A DNA stretch of 64,000 nucleotides from an uncultured Opitutaceae bacterium (GTDB taxonomy: Bacteria; Verrucomicrobiota; Verrucomicrobiia; Opitutales; Opitutaceae), in the NCBI GenBank assembly GCA_903890485.1, contig CAITBM010000111.1:24806-88805 (forward strand), read 5' to 3'. Within the stretch, counting starts at the first letter, position 1. Each line of letters starts with the position of its first letter. This document shows, in pieces, positions 18,938-27,507 of this stretch. The position numbers were made by a program, and so were the translations under genes. A model generated the notes under the pieces. That model worked only from the letters and a program-made list of their open reading frames with translations, did not search any database and was not told the origin of the DNA.

Positions 18938-19185
18938 GATGTTAGGTTGATCTGGAAAATGAAAAAGACACCCCACCTGTGCCGTATGCCCAAAGGCTCA
19001 AGACCTTTTCATGTCAAGGTGGGCGCCTCCGTCGCGGCGTTTGCTTTCCGGTTTACGGCCTAGCAGCTTCCGCGGCGGGTTTGGCTCCCGTAATGTTTCC
19101 AAGGCAAAGAGCAGTTATTGAAAGCACCTCGAACACTGCAGGGTGTCTGGGGTTGAGTTTGGGAGCTACCCGCCCACCGTCAAGT

Positions 19186-20448
19186 ATGCCCTTGAGCATT
19201 CTCCTAGCGTCAATCGGCAGTTCGGGGGACGTGAACCCGGTAGTCGGCCTTGGAATCGCACTCCGGGCAAGGGGACACCGTGTGACGTTGGCCACCAATG
19301 AGTTGTTCGAGCCCCTGGTGCGGGATTGCGGTCTGGAATTCGCAGCCCTGGGGACCCGGGAGGAGGCCCAGAAAATGATGGACGACCCCCACCTTTGGCA
19401 CCGCTACCGGGGATTTCCGTGCATCATCCGGGGGGCAATCCTGCCCAATATCAGGCGCCTGTACCGGATCATTGAGGAGCGGGCAGGCGACTCGACCGTG
19501 GTTGCAGCCACTACCCTTTGCCTTGGGGCCCGACTTGCCCAGGAGAAGCTCGTGGTGCCGACTGCGACCCTCCATCTCCAGCCGTCCGTATTTCGAAGCC
19601 ATGTCGACAACGGCCACCTGGGAGGCCTCGACATGGGCCCAGGGATGCCCCGGATCGTGAAAAAAGCTGCTTTCTGGATCATGGACACCTTGGTCGTCGA
19701 TCGCCTGATCGGACCCGGCCTGAACACTTATCGAGCTGAGCTAGGACTGGCGCCCGCCAAGAGGATATTCGCCTCGCAGATCCACTCGCCGGAGCTTGTG
19801 CTGGGCCTGTTCCCGGATTGGTTTGCCCCCATCCAGCCCGACTGGCCCCCCAACACGCATCTGACCGGCTTTATCCTTCAGGATTCCGGGGGAAAGCCCC
19901 TCGACCACGCCGAGGCTGACCGCTTCCTCGACCAAGGGGCCGCTCCGGTCCTGATCACCCCCGGCTCGGCCGCGACCGACCGGACGCGGTTCTTTGCCCA
20001 CATGGTGGAAGCCTGCAGGGCCACAGGCCAGCGGGCCATGCTCGTTACCAATCATCCGGGCCAGCTGCCCCGGGAGCTTCCGCCAGGAGTCCGGGCCTTC
20101 CCTTATGTCCCGTTTAGCCGGGTGCTGCCGCGGTGTAGGGCGATCGTCTACCATGGAGGAATCGGCACCTTGGCCCAGGCCATCCGCGCAGGCATCCCCC
20201 AGGTGGTCGTGGCCAACGCACACGACCAGCCCGACAACGGACGACGGATTGAGCGCCTCGGGCTCGGCGTCTCACTCGATGAACACCGGTTCGGAGTCCG
20301 AGAGGCCACAGACGCCCTTCGGACTGCAACGGGGTCCAGAGAAATCCTGGACCGGTGCCGGCAATTCTCCTCAAAGGTGGACAGCGAGGCCGCCTGCCTC
20401 AGAGCGTGCGCCCTGATCGAGGCTCTGGCCCCGGGCCGCAGTCCCTAG
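19186..20448 (+). CDS. GT1-family glycosyltransferase (UGT/MGT-like)
   Basis: About 420 residues from the ATG at 19186 (MPLSILLASIGSSGDVNPVV); the 69-codon extension to 18979 is not family-like. Visible signatures are the N-terminal loop SSGDVNPVVGLGIALRARGH and the C-terminal donor-binding block (VPFSRVLPRCRAIVYHGGIGTLAQAIRAG), containing the HGG..T pattern of macrolide, glycolipid and rhamnosyl transferases. It probably transfers a sugar from a nucleotide donor onto a lipophilic acceptor at the inner membrane. The acceptor is unknown. Its stop overlaps the stop of the convergent small gene by 4 bp. Confidence 0.85.
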   Translation: MPLSILLASIGSSGDVNPVVGLGIALRARGHRVTLATNELFEPLVRDCGLEFAALGTREEAQKMMDDPHLWHRYRGFPCIIRGAILPNIRRLYRIIEERAGDSTVVAATTLCLGARLAQEKLVVPTATLHLQPSVFRSHVDNGHLGGLDMGPGMPRIVKKAAFWIMDTLVVDRLIGPGLNTYRAELGLAPAKRIFASQIHSPELVLGLFPDWFAPIQPDWPPNTHLTGFILQDSGGKPLDHAEADRFLDQGAAPVLITPGSAATDRTRFFAHMVEACRATGQRAMLVTNHPGQLPRELPPGVRAFPYVPFSRVLPRCRAIVYHGGIGTLAQAIRAGIPQVVVANAHDQPDNGRRIERLGLGVSLDEHRFGVREATDALRTATGSREILDRCRQFSSKVDSEAACLRACALIEALAPGRSP

Positions 20449-20906
20449 GAGCCGATGATGCTCGAGTCGAGGTGCTGGATGATCAGTTCCTGGACCGTGG
20501 CCAAGAACAGGTAGCACATGAAGGCTTTCCGAACCTCCTCATCGAGCCCGCTCATGTCGATCTCTCCCGTCTCCAGGGTGTCGTCGCTCAGCGTCTTCAG
20601 CCTCCGCTCGCGCAGCTGCAGCCGGAACGCCGTGCACGCCCGCACGATGGGCTCGGCGTTCGACTCGTCGAACGCCACCACACCCTCGGTGAAGAACTCC
20701 CCGTCAAAGAGCGAGAGGAGGGCGTGGAGGTCCTCGTTCTGGCTGGCCAGGAGGTCGTTGATCCACGCGCCCCGAAAATCCTGGTCCAGGTCGTGCAGGG
20801 CCTGGGGCGCCGCAAGCGACTTCTGAAGATCGACCGAAAGCTCCCGGATCACGTCCAGGAGCGGGGCAACCACCGGCAGGCTCAACTTTACCTCAACGCG
20901 CTTCAT
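20445..20906 (-). CDS. ClpS-linked DUF2017-like protein
   Basis: About 153 residues from the ATG at 20906, or 156 from the alternative at 20915. It is helical, acidic and soluble, with no catalytic motif that I see (HDLDQDFRGAWINDLLASQN; FMCYLFLATVQELIIQHL). The gene follows clpS with a 14-nt overlap, which signals translational coupling. A similar clpS neighbour in actinobacteria is DUF2017; the likeness here is by context, length and general character, so the family call is tentative. A role in Clp-dependent proteolysis would be an inference from position only. Confidence 0.5.
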   Translation of the reverse strand: MKRVEVKLSLPVVAPLLDVIRELSVDLQKSLAAPQALHDLDQDFRGAWINDLLASQNEDLHALLSLFDGEFFTEGVVAFDESNAEPIVRACTAFRLQLRERRLKTLSDDTLETGEIDMSGLDEEVRKAFMCYLFLATVQELIIQHLDSSIIGS

Positions 20907-21192
20907 CGGATTCAAGGACAGCGGTCAGGTGCCACTGCTGGAGCGTGAAGACATGCGCCTCGGCGGTCTCCCGAAGCCCCACCCAGACGACGGACCTTCC
21001 CTGTTCATGGACCTCCAACATGTGCTTTCGCGCCTTCGTCTCGTCGAAGCCGAGCACCTTCTTGAACACCATGACCACATAGGACATCAGGTTCACGGGG
21101 TCGTTCAGCACGACGACGCGCCACGCGTCCTCCAGCTGCACCTCCGTGGAGGCGCGTGGGTCGGATCGGGTGTGGGAGCGGGATTCAGGCAC
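20893..21192 (-). CDS. clpS: ATP-dependent Clp protease adaptor ClpS
   Basis: 99 residues. ClpS delivers N-degron substrates to ClpA/ClpC. The fold signature is intact: WRVVVLNDPVNLMSYVVMVF (with the NDP turn that contacts the N-degron), then ARKHMLEVHEQGRSVVWVG and a final strand VFTLQQWHLT. The N-terminal 20 residues are a flexible, poorly conserved tail as usual. It lies 26 nt downstream of proS and overlaps the next gene, so proS-clpS-DUF2017-like is probably one transcript. Confidence 0.95.
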   Translation of the reverse strand: MPESRSHTRSDPRASTEVQLEDAWRVVVLNDPVNLMSYVVMVFKKVLGFDETKARKHMLEVHEQGRSVVWVGLRETAEAHVFTLQQWHLTAVLESDEAR

Positions 21193-21218
21193 GAATGTGT
21201 AAACGACCGGGGGCCGGC

Positions 21219-22976
21219 TCAGGCCTTGTCCCGGATGATCTGGCCAATCGTGGCTTCCGCATCATTGAGCGGAATCTTGACCACTTCCTTTGCCGCACGC
21301 CACTTCATTTCCACGATTCCCTCCTTGATGCCCCGTCCCCCCACGGTGATGCGAAGCGGAACACCAATCAGGTCCGCGTCCTTGAACTTGACCCCGGGCC
21401 TTTCCGCGCGGTCGTCGACCAGGACGTCGGCCCCGGCGTGCTCGGCGGCGGTCGCCAACCGTGCGGCAATCAGGGTGGCCTCGGCGTCCTGCGGATCCAG
21501 CAGGCAGATAAGCACCTGGAACGGCGCGATTGCCCAGGGCCAGATGATCCCGTCGGCATCGTGGCTCTGCTCGATCACCGCCTGGAGTGTCCGGCTAATA
21601 CCGATTCCGTAGCAGCCCATCACAAAGAGATGCCTCTCCTTCTTGTCGTCGGTGTAGCCGGCGTCGATCCGCTCCGAGTACTTGGTGCCGAGCTTGAAGA
21701 TATGGCCCACCTCGATGCCGCGGCGTACCTGCAGCGGCCTGCCCCCGATCGGATCGGGCTCGCCCGCCTTCACGCGGCGGAAGTCCCCGAACTTGGAAAT
21801 CTCCAGGTCGCGGGCGATATTCACGTTCCTGATGTGAACGCCGTCCTTGTTGGCGCCCGTCGTTCCATTGCCGACCAGGCGGATCGCGTTGTCGGCGAAG
21901 ATCCCCGCGAGTGCGGCCCGGTCCTTGATCGTCCCCTTGACTGTGCCCAGGCTCCCGGGCTTGGCGCCCATGACCGGCTCGATCTCTTCCGGCGTGGCCT
22001 GCCGCACAAGGGCAAAGCCGAGCGATCCGAGCTTGGCCTCCTCAAGGTCGTCGCAGCCCCTGAGCACCATGAGGAAGGGTTTTCCGTCCCCGATCATCAC
22101 CAGGGTCTTGAACTGCTTGTCCGCCGGCACGGAGTAAGGGGCGGCCTCGAGTGCGGCGATCGTCACGGCTCCCGGCGTCGGGAACTCCTCGGTCGGGCCC
22201 AAGGGCGCGGGGTCGGCGAGGCCCTCGGGCACGATCGCGCTCCTGGCCTTCTCGCGGTTTGCCGCATAGCCGCTCTCCTCGTTATAGAAGAGGTCGTCGT
22301 CGCCCACCTCTGCGGGAACCATGAACTCGTGGGAGAAGCTTCCGCCCATCACCCCGGTGTCGGCCTCGACGGCGATGGCCTGGGTGCCGATGCGCTTAAA
22401 GAACGCCTCGTAGGCGTCCTTCATCGCCATGTAGCTTTTGACGGCCCCGGCGTCATCGGCGTCAAAGGAGTACCCGTCCATCATGACGAACTCGCGTGCG
22501 CGCATCAGGCCAAAGCGGGGACGGATCTCGTTCCTGAACTTGGTGCCGATCTGGAAGAAGCACTTCGGCAGGTCGCGGTAGCTCGTGATCTCGGACTTGA
22601 TGAGCGGCGTGATGACCTCCTCATGGGTGGGCCCCAGCACGAACTCGGGCTCACGGGGCCCCCGCTTGCCGTCGCCGGCGCTATCCACCCTGAACATGAT
22701 TTCGCGGACCGGGCCCCAGCGCGGTCCGTCGGCCCAAAACTCGGCGGGATGGATGTGCGGCATCAGGAGCTCGATGGCCCCCGAACGCTCCATCTCCTCG
22801 CGGCAGATCTTCGAGACCTTCTGCATGGCGCGCAGGCCCATCGGCAGGAACGTGTAGAGTCCCCCGCCGAGCTTGCGGACCAGCCCAGCCCTTACCAGGA
22901 GCTTATGCGACGCAATCTCGGCGTCGGCCGGGCTTTCCTTCAGGGTGGGAATAAAGTAACGCGACCAGAATTTCAT
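21219..22976 (-). CDS. proS: Proline-tRNA ligase, bacterial type with editing domain
   Basis: 585 residues from the ATG at 22976 (MKFWSRYFIPTLKESP), the family start; the open frame continues to 23141 but that part is unrelated. Class II motif 2 is FRNEIRPRFGLMRAREFVM and a GPTHEE block precedes it. An insertion with TIAALEAAPYSVPADKQFKT is the YbaK-like editing domain that clears Ala-tRNA(Pro). Motif 3 is GCYGIGISRTLQAVIEQ, and the anticodon-binding domain closes the protein. An inverted repeat lies 33-64 nt upstream of its start. Confidence 0.96.
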   Translation of the reverse strand: MKFWSRYFIPTLKESPADAEIASHKLLVRAGLVRKLGGGLYTFLPMGLRAMQKVSKICREEMERSGAIELLMPHIHPAEFWADGPRWGPVREIMFRVDSAGDGKRGPREPEFVLGPTHEEVITPLIKSEITSYRDLPKCFFQIGTKFRNEIRPRFGLMRAREFVMMDGYSFDADDAGAVKSYMAMKDAYEAFFKRIGTQAIAVEADTGVMGGSFSHEFMVPAEVGDDDLFYNEESGYAANREKARSAIVPEGLADPAPLGPTEEFPTPGAVTIAALEAAPYSVPADKQFKTLVMIGDGKPFLMVLRGCDDLEEAKLGSLGFALVRQATPEEIEPVMGAKPGSLGTVKGTIKDRAALAGIFADNAIRLVGNGTTGANKDGVHIRNVNIARDLEISKFGDFRRVKAGEPDPIGGRPLQVRRGIEVGHIFKLGTKYSERIDAGYTDDKKERHLFVMGCYGIGISRTLQAVIEQSHDADGIIWPWAIAPFQVLICLLDPQDAEATLIAARLATAAEHAGADVLVDDRAERPGVKFKDADLIGVPLRITVGGRGIKEGIVEMKWRAAKEVVKIPLNDAEATIGQIIRDKA

Positions 22977-23008
22977 TTGAGCGGTACAGCCAAGAAAGGG
23001 CCGGGGCC

Positions 23009-23040
23009 ATTGGCAACACGCGAAAACGTTTGTTGCCAAT
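23009..23040. promoter_or_regulatory. Perfect 10-bp inverted repeat in a divergent intergenic region
   Basis: ATTGGCAACA at 23009-23018 and its exact reverse complement TGTTGCCAAT at 23031-23040 are separated by 12 nt (which include AAAACGTT). The element sits between the divergent genes proS (start 22976) and the one at 23071, so it is not a terminator for either. It could be an operator for a dimeric regulator or form a hairpin in the proS leader. The sequence symmetry is directly visible; the function is a guess. Confidence 0.4.
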
Positions 23041-23070
23041 TGCGCCCGGCCGAATTGGCCTTTGGTGCCT

Positions 23071-23682
23071 ATGACCGCACCCCGCAAGGATCGCAAACCC
23101 TGGCCGATGAAATGGATCGTCCTGGCAATCCTTCTTTTCATCCCGGTCTACACCTACCTGACGCTGCACTATCGCCGTCCCGGCCCGGCATTTAGGCCCT
23201 ATCAGGACATGCGTGACAGGGCCGATGTCATTCGGCTGCTGAAGGCCGGCTACCACCGCGTGGCGATTGACGCCAGCCGTCCGGCCGACCTGGCGACGCC
23301 CGCCGGGGCGCAGACCATGCCGGCCCCGGGGGGCTTGCCCGACGAGCTACGAAAGACGCTCGTGGAAAGCCCGCTTCTGCCCTTGGAGATCAGCGCCGTG
23401 GCTGCCTCGCCAACGGCTGTATCGGGCATAGACTACCCGATTGCGATCACCTACACCCTGCCCGACAACAAGAGGCAGCTCTCGGGCGCTCACCTCTACG
23501 AGCGCGAGGGTGAGATCGTGATCGTTGCCGACTTTGAGCGCCTGGACGGCGGCCTGATGGCGCGGACCCGCGAGGGGACGGCCCTTCTCCAGGTGCCCCC
23601 GGGGTCGCTCAGGCCGGGAACGTACCGGGTCGTCCTGGTGGGCGAGCGCTCGTCACGGCAGTGGACGCTCACCATCCGCTGA
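23071..23682 (+). CDS. Membrane-anchored periplasmic protein of unknown function
   Basis: About 203 residues from the ATG at 23071; TTG and GTG codons lie just upstream (23062, 23065). A single transmembrane helix (KWIVLAILLFIPVYTYLTL) near residue 14-32 anchors a soluble domain predicted outside the cytoplasm. The domain ends with beta-strand patterns (GEIVIVADFERLDGG, GTYRVVLVGERSSRQWTLTIR). No enzyme motif or family is recognised. It is divergent from proS and 90 nt ahead of argA on the same strand. Confidence 0.6.
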   Translation: MTAPRKDRKPWPMKWIVLAILLFIPVYTYLTLHYRRPGPAFRPYQDMRDRADVIRLLKAGYHRVAIDASRPADLATPAGAQTMPAPGGLPDELRKTLVESPLLPLEISAVAASPTAVSGIDYPIAITYTLPDNKRQLSGAHLYEREGEIVIVADFERLDGGLMARTREGTALLQVPPGSLRPGTYRVVLVGERSSRQWTLTIR

Positions 23683-23772
23683 TGGGGGGCCTTCGACCGC
23701 CGGCCCCCCCGCAATGGCCCTGAGAGGTCCCTTGACGTGCGGGGAGACTTCCATGAGAACGCGAACAAGCAA

Positions 23773-25131
23773 ATGACCACCGGAAACGGTCAGATCACCG
23801 CCGCGCAGCCCGCGGCACCCCAGCCCGCGGCCGCACAGGCCACGACAATCAAGCCCACGGACCTGCGCGGCATCCTCCAGTACGTGCCCCGTTTTCAGGG
23901 GCAGATCTTTATCATCGCGATCGACGGATCGATCGTCGCGGACGAGAATTTCGGCAACCTCCTGGTCGACATCGCGGTTTTGCGGAGCCTGGGGATAAAG
24001 GTGGTGCTGGTCCACGGCATCGGACACCAGCTCAAGGAGCTCTCGGTCCTACGGGGCATCCCCATCTCCAACAGCGACGGCACCGGCACCACGGATGCGG
24101 CGACCCTGGACCTTGCGATCCGCGCCTCCTCCCGGGTCTCCCACCTGATCCTTGAGGGCCTCACGGGCAGCTCCCTTAAGGCCGTGATCACAAACGCAGT
24201 CCGTGCGGTGCCCGTCGGCATCATCAAGGGCGTCGATCAGCAGCTGACCGGCCGCGTGGACCGCATCGACAAGGAGCTCATCAACGCGCTCATCGAGCGG
24301 CAGGTGGTGCCGCTCATCTCCCCAGTCGCATTTGGACCCGACGGCAAGTCGCTCCGGGTGAACTCTGACCTCCTGGCCGCCGAGATGGCCGAGGCGCTGC
24401 ACGCCACCAAGATCATCTACCTGGCGCCCAACCAGGGACTCGAGATCGACGGCGGCGTGACCCACGAGATCTCGGTGGATGCCCTGCGCACGCTCCTGAC
24501 CGAGCACCCCGAGCAGCTCGGGGAGTCGAGCCGGAGCAAGGCGACCTACGCGATCAAGGCGATTGAGACCGGAACTCCGCGGGTCCACATCGTGGACGGC
24601 CGGGTCTTCGACGGCCTGTTGAACGAGATCTTCTCGAATGAGGGCGTGGGCTCTCTCGTCTACGGCAATGACTACCAGCAGATCCGCAAGGCGAGCCGGC
24701 GGGACGCCCGACTCCTCTACAACCTCACCCGAAACGCCGTAAAGCGCGAGGAGCTGATCCACCGCACCCAGCAGGCGATCGAGAAGAACATCGACCAGTT
24801 TTTCCTCTTCGAGGTGGACGAGGCCATCATCGCCTGCGTCACCCTCTGGTTCTACCCCGACCAGCCGGAGACCGCGGAGGTAGGATCGCTCTACGTCCTG
24901 CCCTTTTACCACAATCGCGGGATCGGAAAGAAGATGGTCGAGTATGCGTGCCTCCAGGCCAAGGAGCGGGGCGCAAAGCGCGTGATCGCGCTTTCAACCC
25001 AGAGCTTCGGGTTCTTCTCCAACGTCTGCGGTTTCGAGGAGAGCACCAAGGACATCCTTCCCGAGGCGCGACTGAAGCTCTACGAGGACAATGGCCGGAA
25101 CGCGCGGGTGCTGGTCAAGAATATCGCGTAA
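23773..25131 (+). CDS. argA: N-acetylglutamate synthase, kinase-fold plus GNAT type
   Basis: About 452 residues from the ATG at 23773. An Ala/Pro/Gln-rich leader of about 25 residues is followed by an amino acid kinase domain (VVLVHGIGHQLKE; EGLTGSSLKAVITNAVRAVPVG), then from about residue 315 a GNAT domain with the acetyl-CoA loop LPFYHNRGIGKKMVEYA and the closing FGFFSNVCGFEES. This is the classic bacterial ArgA arrangement, making N-acetylglutamate in the first step of arginine synthesis. The family is normally inhibited by arginine through the kinase-fold domain. No other arg gene is in the window. Confidence 0.93.
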   Translation: MTTGNGQITAAQPAAPQPAAAQATTIKPTDLRGILQYVPRFQGQIFIIAIDGSIVADENFGNLLVDIAVLRSLGIKVVLVHGIGHQLKELSVLRGIPISNSDGTGTTDAATLDLAIRASSRVSHLILEGLTGSSLKAVITNAVRAVPVGIIKGVDQQLTGRVDRIDKELINALIERQVVPLISPVAFGPDGKSLRVNSDLLAAEMAEALHATKIIYLAPNQGLEIDGGVTHEISVDALRTLLTEHPEQLGESSRSKATYAIKAIETGTPRVHIVDGRVFDGLLNEIFSNEGVGSLVYGNDYQQIRKASRRDARLLYNLTRNAVKREELIHRTQQAIEKNIDQFFLFEVDEAIIACVTLWFYPDQPETAEVGSLYVLPFYHNRGIGKKMVEYACLQAKERGAKRVIALSTQSFGFFSNVCGFEESTKDILPEARLKLYEDNGRNARVLVKNIA

Positions 25132-25177
25132 CCAGACTGGGCGGGCCGGCGTCTGAGAGGGTGTACATCATTCATCC

Positions 25178-25576
25178 ATGAATACTCCACTCCCTTCCCT
25201 GTTTTCAGACGCCCGCTCCCGGGCCCTGCGCACGGCCTTCGCCGCCGCAGCCCTCGCAGCCCTCATCACCCTCACCTCGGGTTGCGTGGTTGCCGTGCGC
25301 CCCGCTCCGCCCCCGCCTCCGGTGGCCGAGGTCTACACCTCGCCCGCGGAAGTGATCGTGACCCAGGAACCCCCCCAGCCCTACGCCGAGGTGATCGGCG
25401 TGGCCCCCGGGCCTGGGTTTTTCTGGGTGGGCGGCTACTGGCACTGGTACGGCAACCGCTGGGTGTGGTACCGCGGCCACTATGCTCGTCCGCCCCACCC
25501 GGGCTCCGTTTGGGTCGGTCCGCGCTACGTGTACCGCGGAGGCTCGCGGATCTACGTGCGCGGCTACTGGCGCTAA
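25178..25576 (+). CDS. YXWGXW-type small lipoprotein
   Basis: 132 residues. A signal peptide ends in a lipobox (LITLTSGC), so it should be a lipoprotein. The mature part starts with a proline-rich spacer (RPAPPPPPVAEVY) and then carries tryptophan/tyrosine repeats (FFWVGGYWHWYGNRWVWYRG; VGPRYVYRGG) typical of YXWGXW/BcpO-like surface proteins of unknown role. It lies 46 nt after argA, possibly by read-through. The function is unknown. Confidence 0.75.
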   Translation: MNTPLPSLFSDARSRALRTAFAAAALAALITLTSGCVVAVRPAPPPPPVAEVYTSPAEVIVTQEPPQPYAEVIGVAPGPGFFWVGGYWHWYGNRWVWYRGHYARPPHPGSVWVGPRYVYRGGSRIYVRGYWR

Positions 25577-25590
25577 ACCCCGGGCACGTC

Positions 25591-26055
25591 CTAGTCCCGG
25601 ACCTCGACCACCACCTGGATCTCCGCCGTCGCCCCCCGGGGCAGCCCGTTCACCGCTACGGCGGCCCGTGCGTGTCGGCCGGCTTCGCCGAAAACCTTCA
25701 CAAAAAGGTCGCTGGCACCGTTGATCACGGCGGGGCTTTCCGCGAAGCCGTCGACGGCGTTAACGAAGCCGCTCACGAAGACGATCCGGGAGACCCGGTC
25801 GAGCGAGCCCAGGGCCGCCTTGACGTTGGCCAGCGTGTTCAGGGCGCAGTGCTCAGCCGCCTTGGCTCCGGTTTGGACGGTCTGCTCCTTGCCAACCTGC
25901 CCGGTGTGCGTTAGTTTCCCGTCCTGCATCGGAAGGGTTCCCGCGCAGTAGAGCAGGTTTCCCGTGCGAACGGAGGGGACGTAGCTGCCGGCTGCTGCCG
26001 GGGGAAGGGGCAAGGACAGGCCAAGTTCGGTCAATTTGGACTCTGGGGTGCTCAT
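25591..26055 (-). CDS. RidA/YjgF-family protein
   Basis: About 154 residues from the ATG at 26055 (MSTPESKLTELGLSLP). RidA proteins hydrolyse reactive enamine/imine intermediates made by PLP dehydratases. The family pattern shows as GNLLYCAGTLPMQDGKL, then AALGSLDRVSRIVFVSGFVNA and GRHARAAVAVNGLPRGATAEIQ with the substrate arginine (HARAAV). This is the longer YjgF-like subgroup. It is divergent from the purine permease. The PLP dehydratase at 5.5 kb is a possible but unproven partner. Confidence 0.88.
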   Translation of the reverse strand: MSTPESKLTELGLSLPLPPAAAGSYVPSVRTGNLLYCAGTLPMQDGKLTHTGQVGKEQTVQTGAKAAEHCALNTLANVKAALGSLDRVSRIVFVSGFVNAVDGFAESPAVINGASDLFVKVFGEAGRHARAAVAVNGLPRGATAEIQVVVEVRD

Positions 26056-26156
26056 GGCACGACTCTCGCTCCTGCTGCGGGGAATTCCACTCAAAAAAAC
26101 TGACATTGCAGCCACAGACGCATTCAGCCACACACTCCGCAGCCAACCGCCCACGC

Positions 26157-27491
26157 ATGGTATCTCGCATTTTTAACCTCGAATCGCGCGGCACGACGCC
26201 CTTTAGGGAATTCCAGGCAGGCCTGACGACCTTCGCGGCGATGGCCTACATCCTCGCGGTCAATCCGTCGATCCTGGCCAACACGGGAATGGACCGCGGG
26301 GCGCTTGTCACCGTCACGGCCATAACGGCGGCCGTGGCGACGACGCTCATGGCCCTGTTCACGAACTACCCGATAGCGATGGCTCCGGGCATGGGCATCA
26401 ACGCGTTTTTCACCTTCACCATCTGCATCGCCAAGGGAGTTCCCTGGAGCGAGGCCCTGGGCATGGTATTCGTGAACGGGGTCATCTTCCTGTCCCTTTC
26501 GGTCACCGGGGTCCGCGAAAAGATCATCGCGTCCATCCCCTTGGGGCTGAAGATCGCCGTCACCTGCGGCGTGGGGCTTTTCATTGCGTTCATCGGACTC
26601 AAGAATGGCGGGGTTATCGCCGGCAACGCGGCCACCTTCGTGGGACCCGGCGACTTCACCGCGGGACCCGCAGCCCTCTGCCTGGCGGGCATCATCCTCA
26701 CCGCGCTCCTGGTTGCCCGGAAGGTGCCCGGCTCGATCGTCCTCGGAATCCTGATCATCACCGTCATCGGGCTCTTCACCTCGAACGGTGCCGGCGGCAA
26801 GGTGACCGACCTGGGAGCGGGGATATTCTCCCTCCCCCACTCGGCTTCGCCCGTCTTCCTGAAGCTCACCTTCGGCTTCCTCACCAGCTGGACCAAGTTC
26901 CAGACAGCCCTCCCCCTGATCTTCACGCTCCTCTTGGTCGACATGTTCGACAACATCGGAACCCTGATCGGGGTCACCAAGCGCGCCGGCCTCCTGAACG
27001 CCGACGGCGTCCTGCCCAAGGCGGGCCGCGCGCTCCTTGCGGACTCGATCGCCACGATCCTCTCCGCCCTGTGCGGGACCTCGACTGTGGTGAGCTATAT
27101 CGAGTCGGCCTCCGGGGTCGAGGCCGGCGGACGCACCGGCCTTACCGCCCTCTGGGTCGCCTTCTTCATGCTGACGGCGCTCTTCCTGACCCCGCTGATC
27201 CTCGCCATACCCCCCTGCGCGACCGCCCCGGCGCTCGTGATCGTGGGGATCTTCATGATGCAGTCGGTGGTCGAGATCGACATGAACGACTTTGAGACCG
27301 CGGCGCCGGCCGTCCTCACGATTTTCGCGATCCCGCTCACCTTCAGCATCGCCCAGGGGATCGGCATTGGGCTGATCTGCTCGGTGCTGTTGAGTGTCGG
27401 CATGGGACGCAGTCGCCATGTGCCGCCGATTGGCTACGGTGTCGCGGCCATGTTCTTCCTCTCGTTCTTCAAGATCTGGCCCTTCCGCTGA
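26157..27491 (+). CDS. NCS2/AzgA-type purine permease
   Basis: About 444 residues from the ATG at 26157 (MVSRIFNLESRGTTPFREF). The AzgA-like subgroup is marked by GLTTFAAMAYILAVNPSI, MAPGMGINAFFTF and DMFDNIGTLIGVTKRAGLL, with about 12-14 transmembrane helices. Family members import hypoxanthine, guanine or adenine with protons. It is divergent from the RidA gene by about 100 nt, and is followed after 16 nt by the ABC permease. With the exported deaminase (30.1 kb) and hpt (42.4 kb) it suggests purine salvage. Confidence 0.9.
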   Translation: MVSRIFNLESRGTTPFREFQAGLTTFAAMAYILAVNPSILANTGMDRGALVTVTAITAAVATTLMALFTNYPIAMAPGMGINAFFTFTICIAKGVPWSEALGMVFVNGVIFLSLSVTGVREKIIASIPLGLKIAVTCGVGLFIAFIGLKNGGVIAGNAATFVGPGDFTAGPAALCLAGIILTALLVARKVPGSIVLGILIITVIGLFTSNGAGGKVTDLGAGIFSLPHSASPVFLKLTFGFLTSWTKFQTALPLIFTLLLVDMFDNIGTLIGVTKRAGLLNADGVLPKAGRALLADSIATILSALCGTSTVVSYIESASGVEAGGRTGLTALWVAFFMLTALFLTPLILAIPPCATAPALVIVGIFMMQSVVEIDMNDFETAAPAVLTIFAIPLTFSIAQGIGIGLICSVLLSVGMGRSRHVPPIGYGVAAMFFLSFFKIWPFR

Positions 27492-27507
27492 AACCCCAGT
27501 CTCCGCC

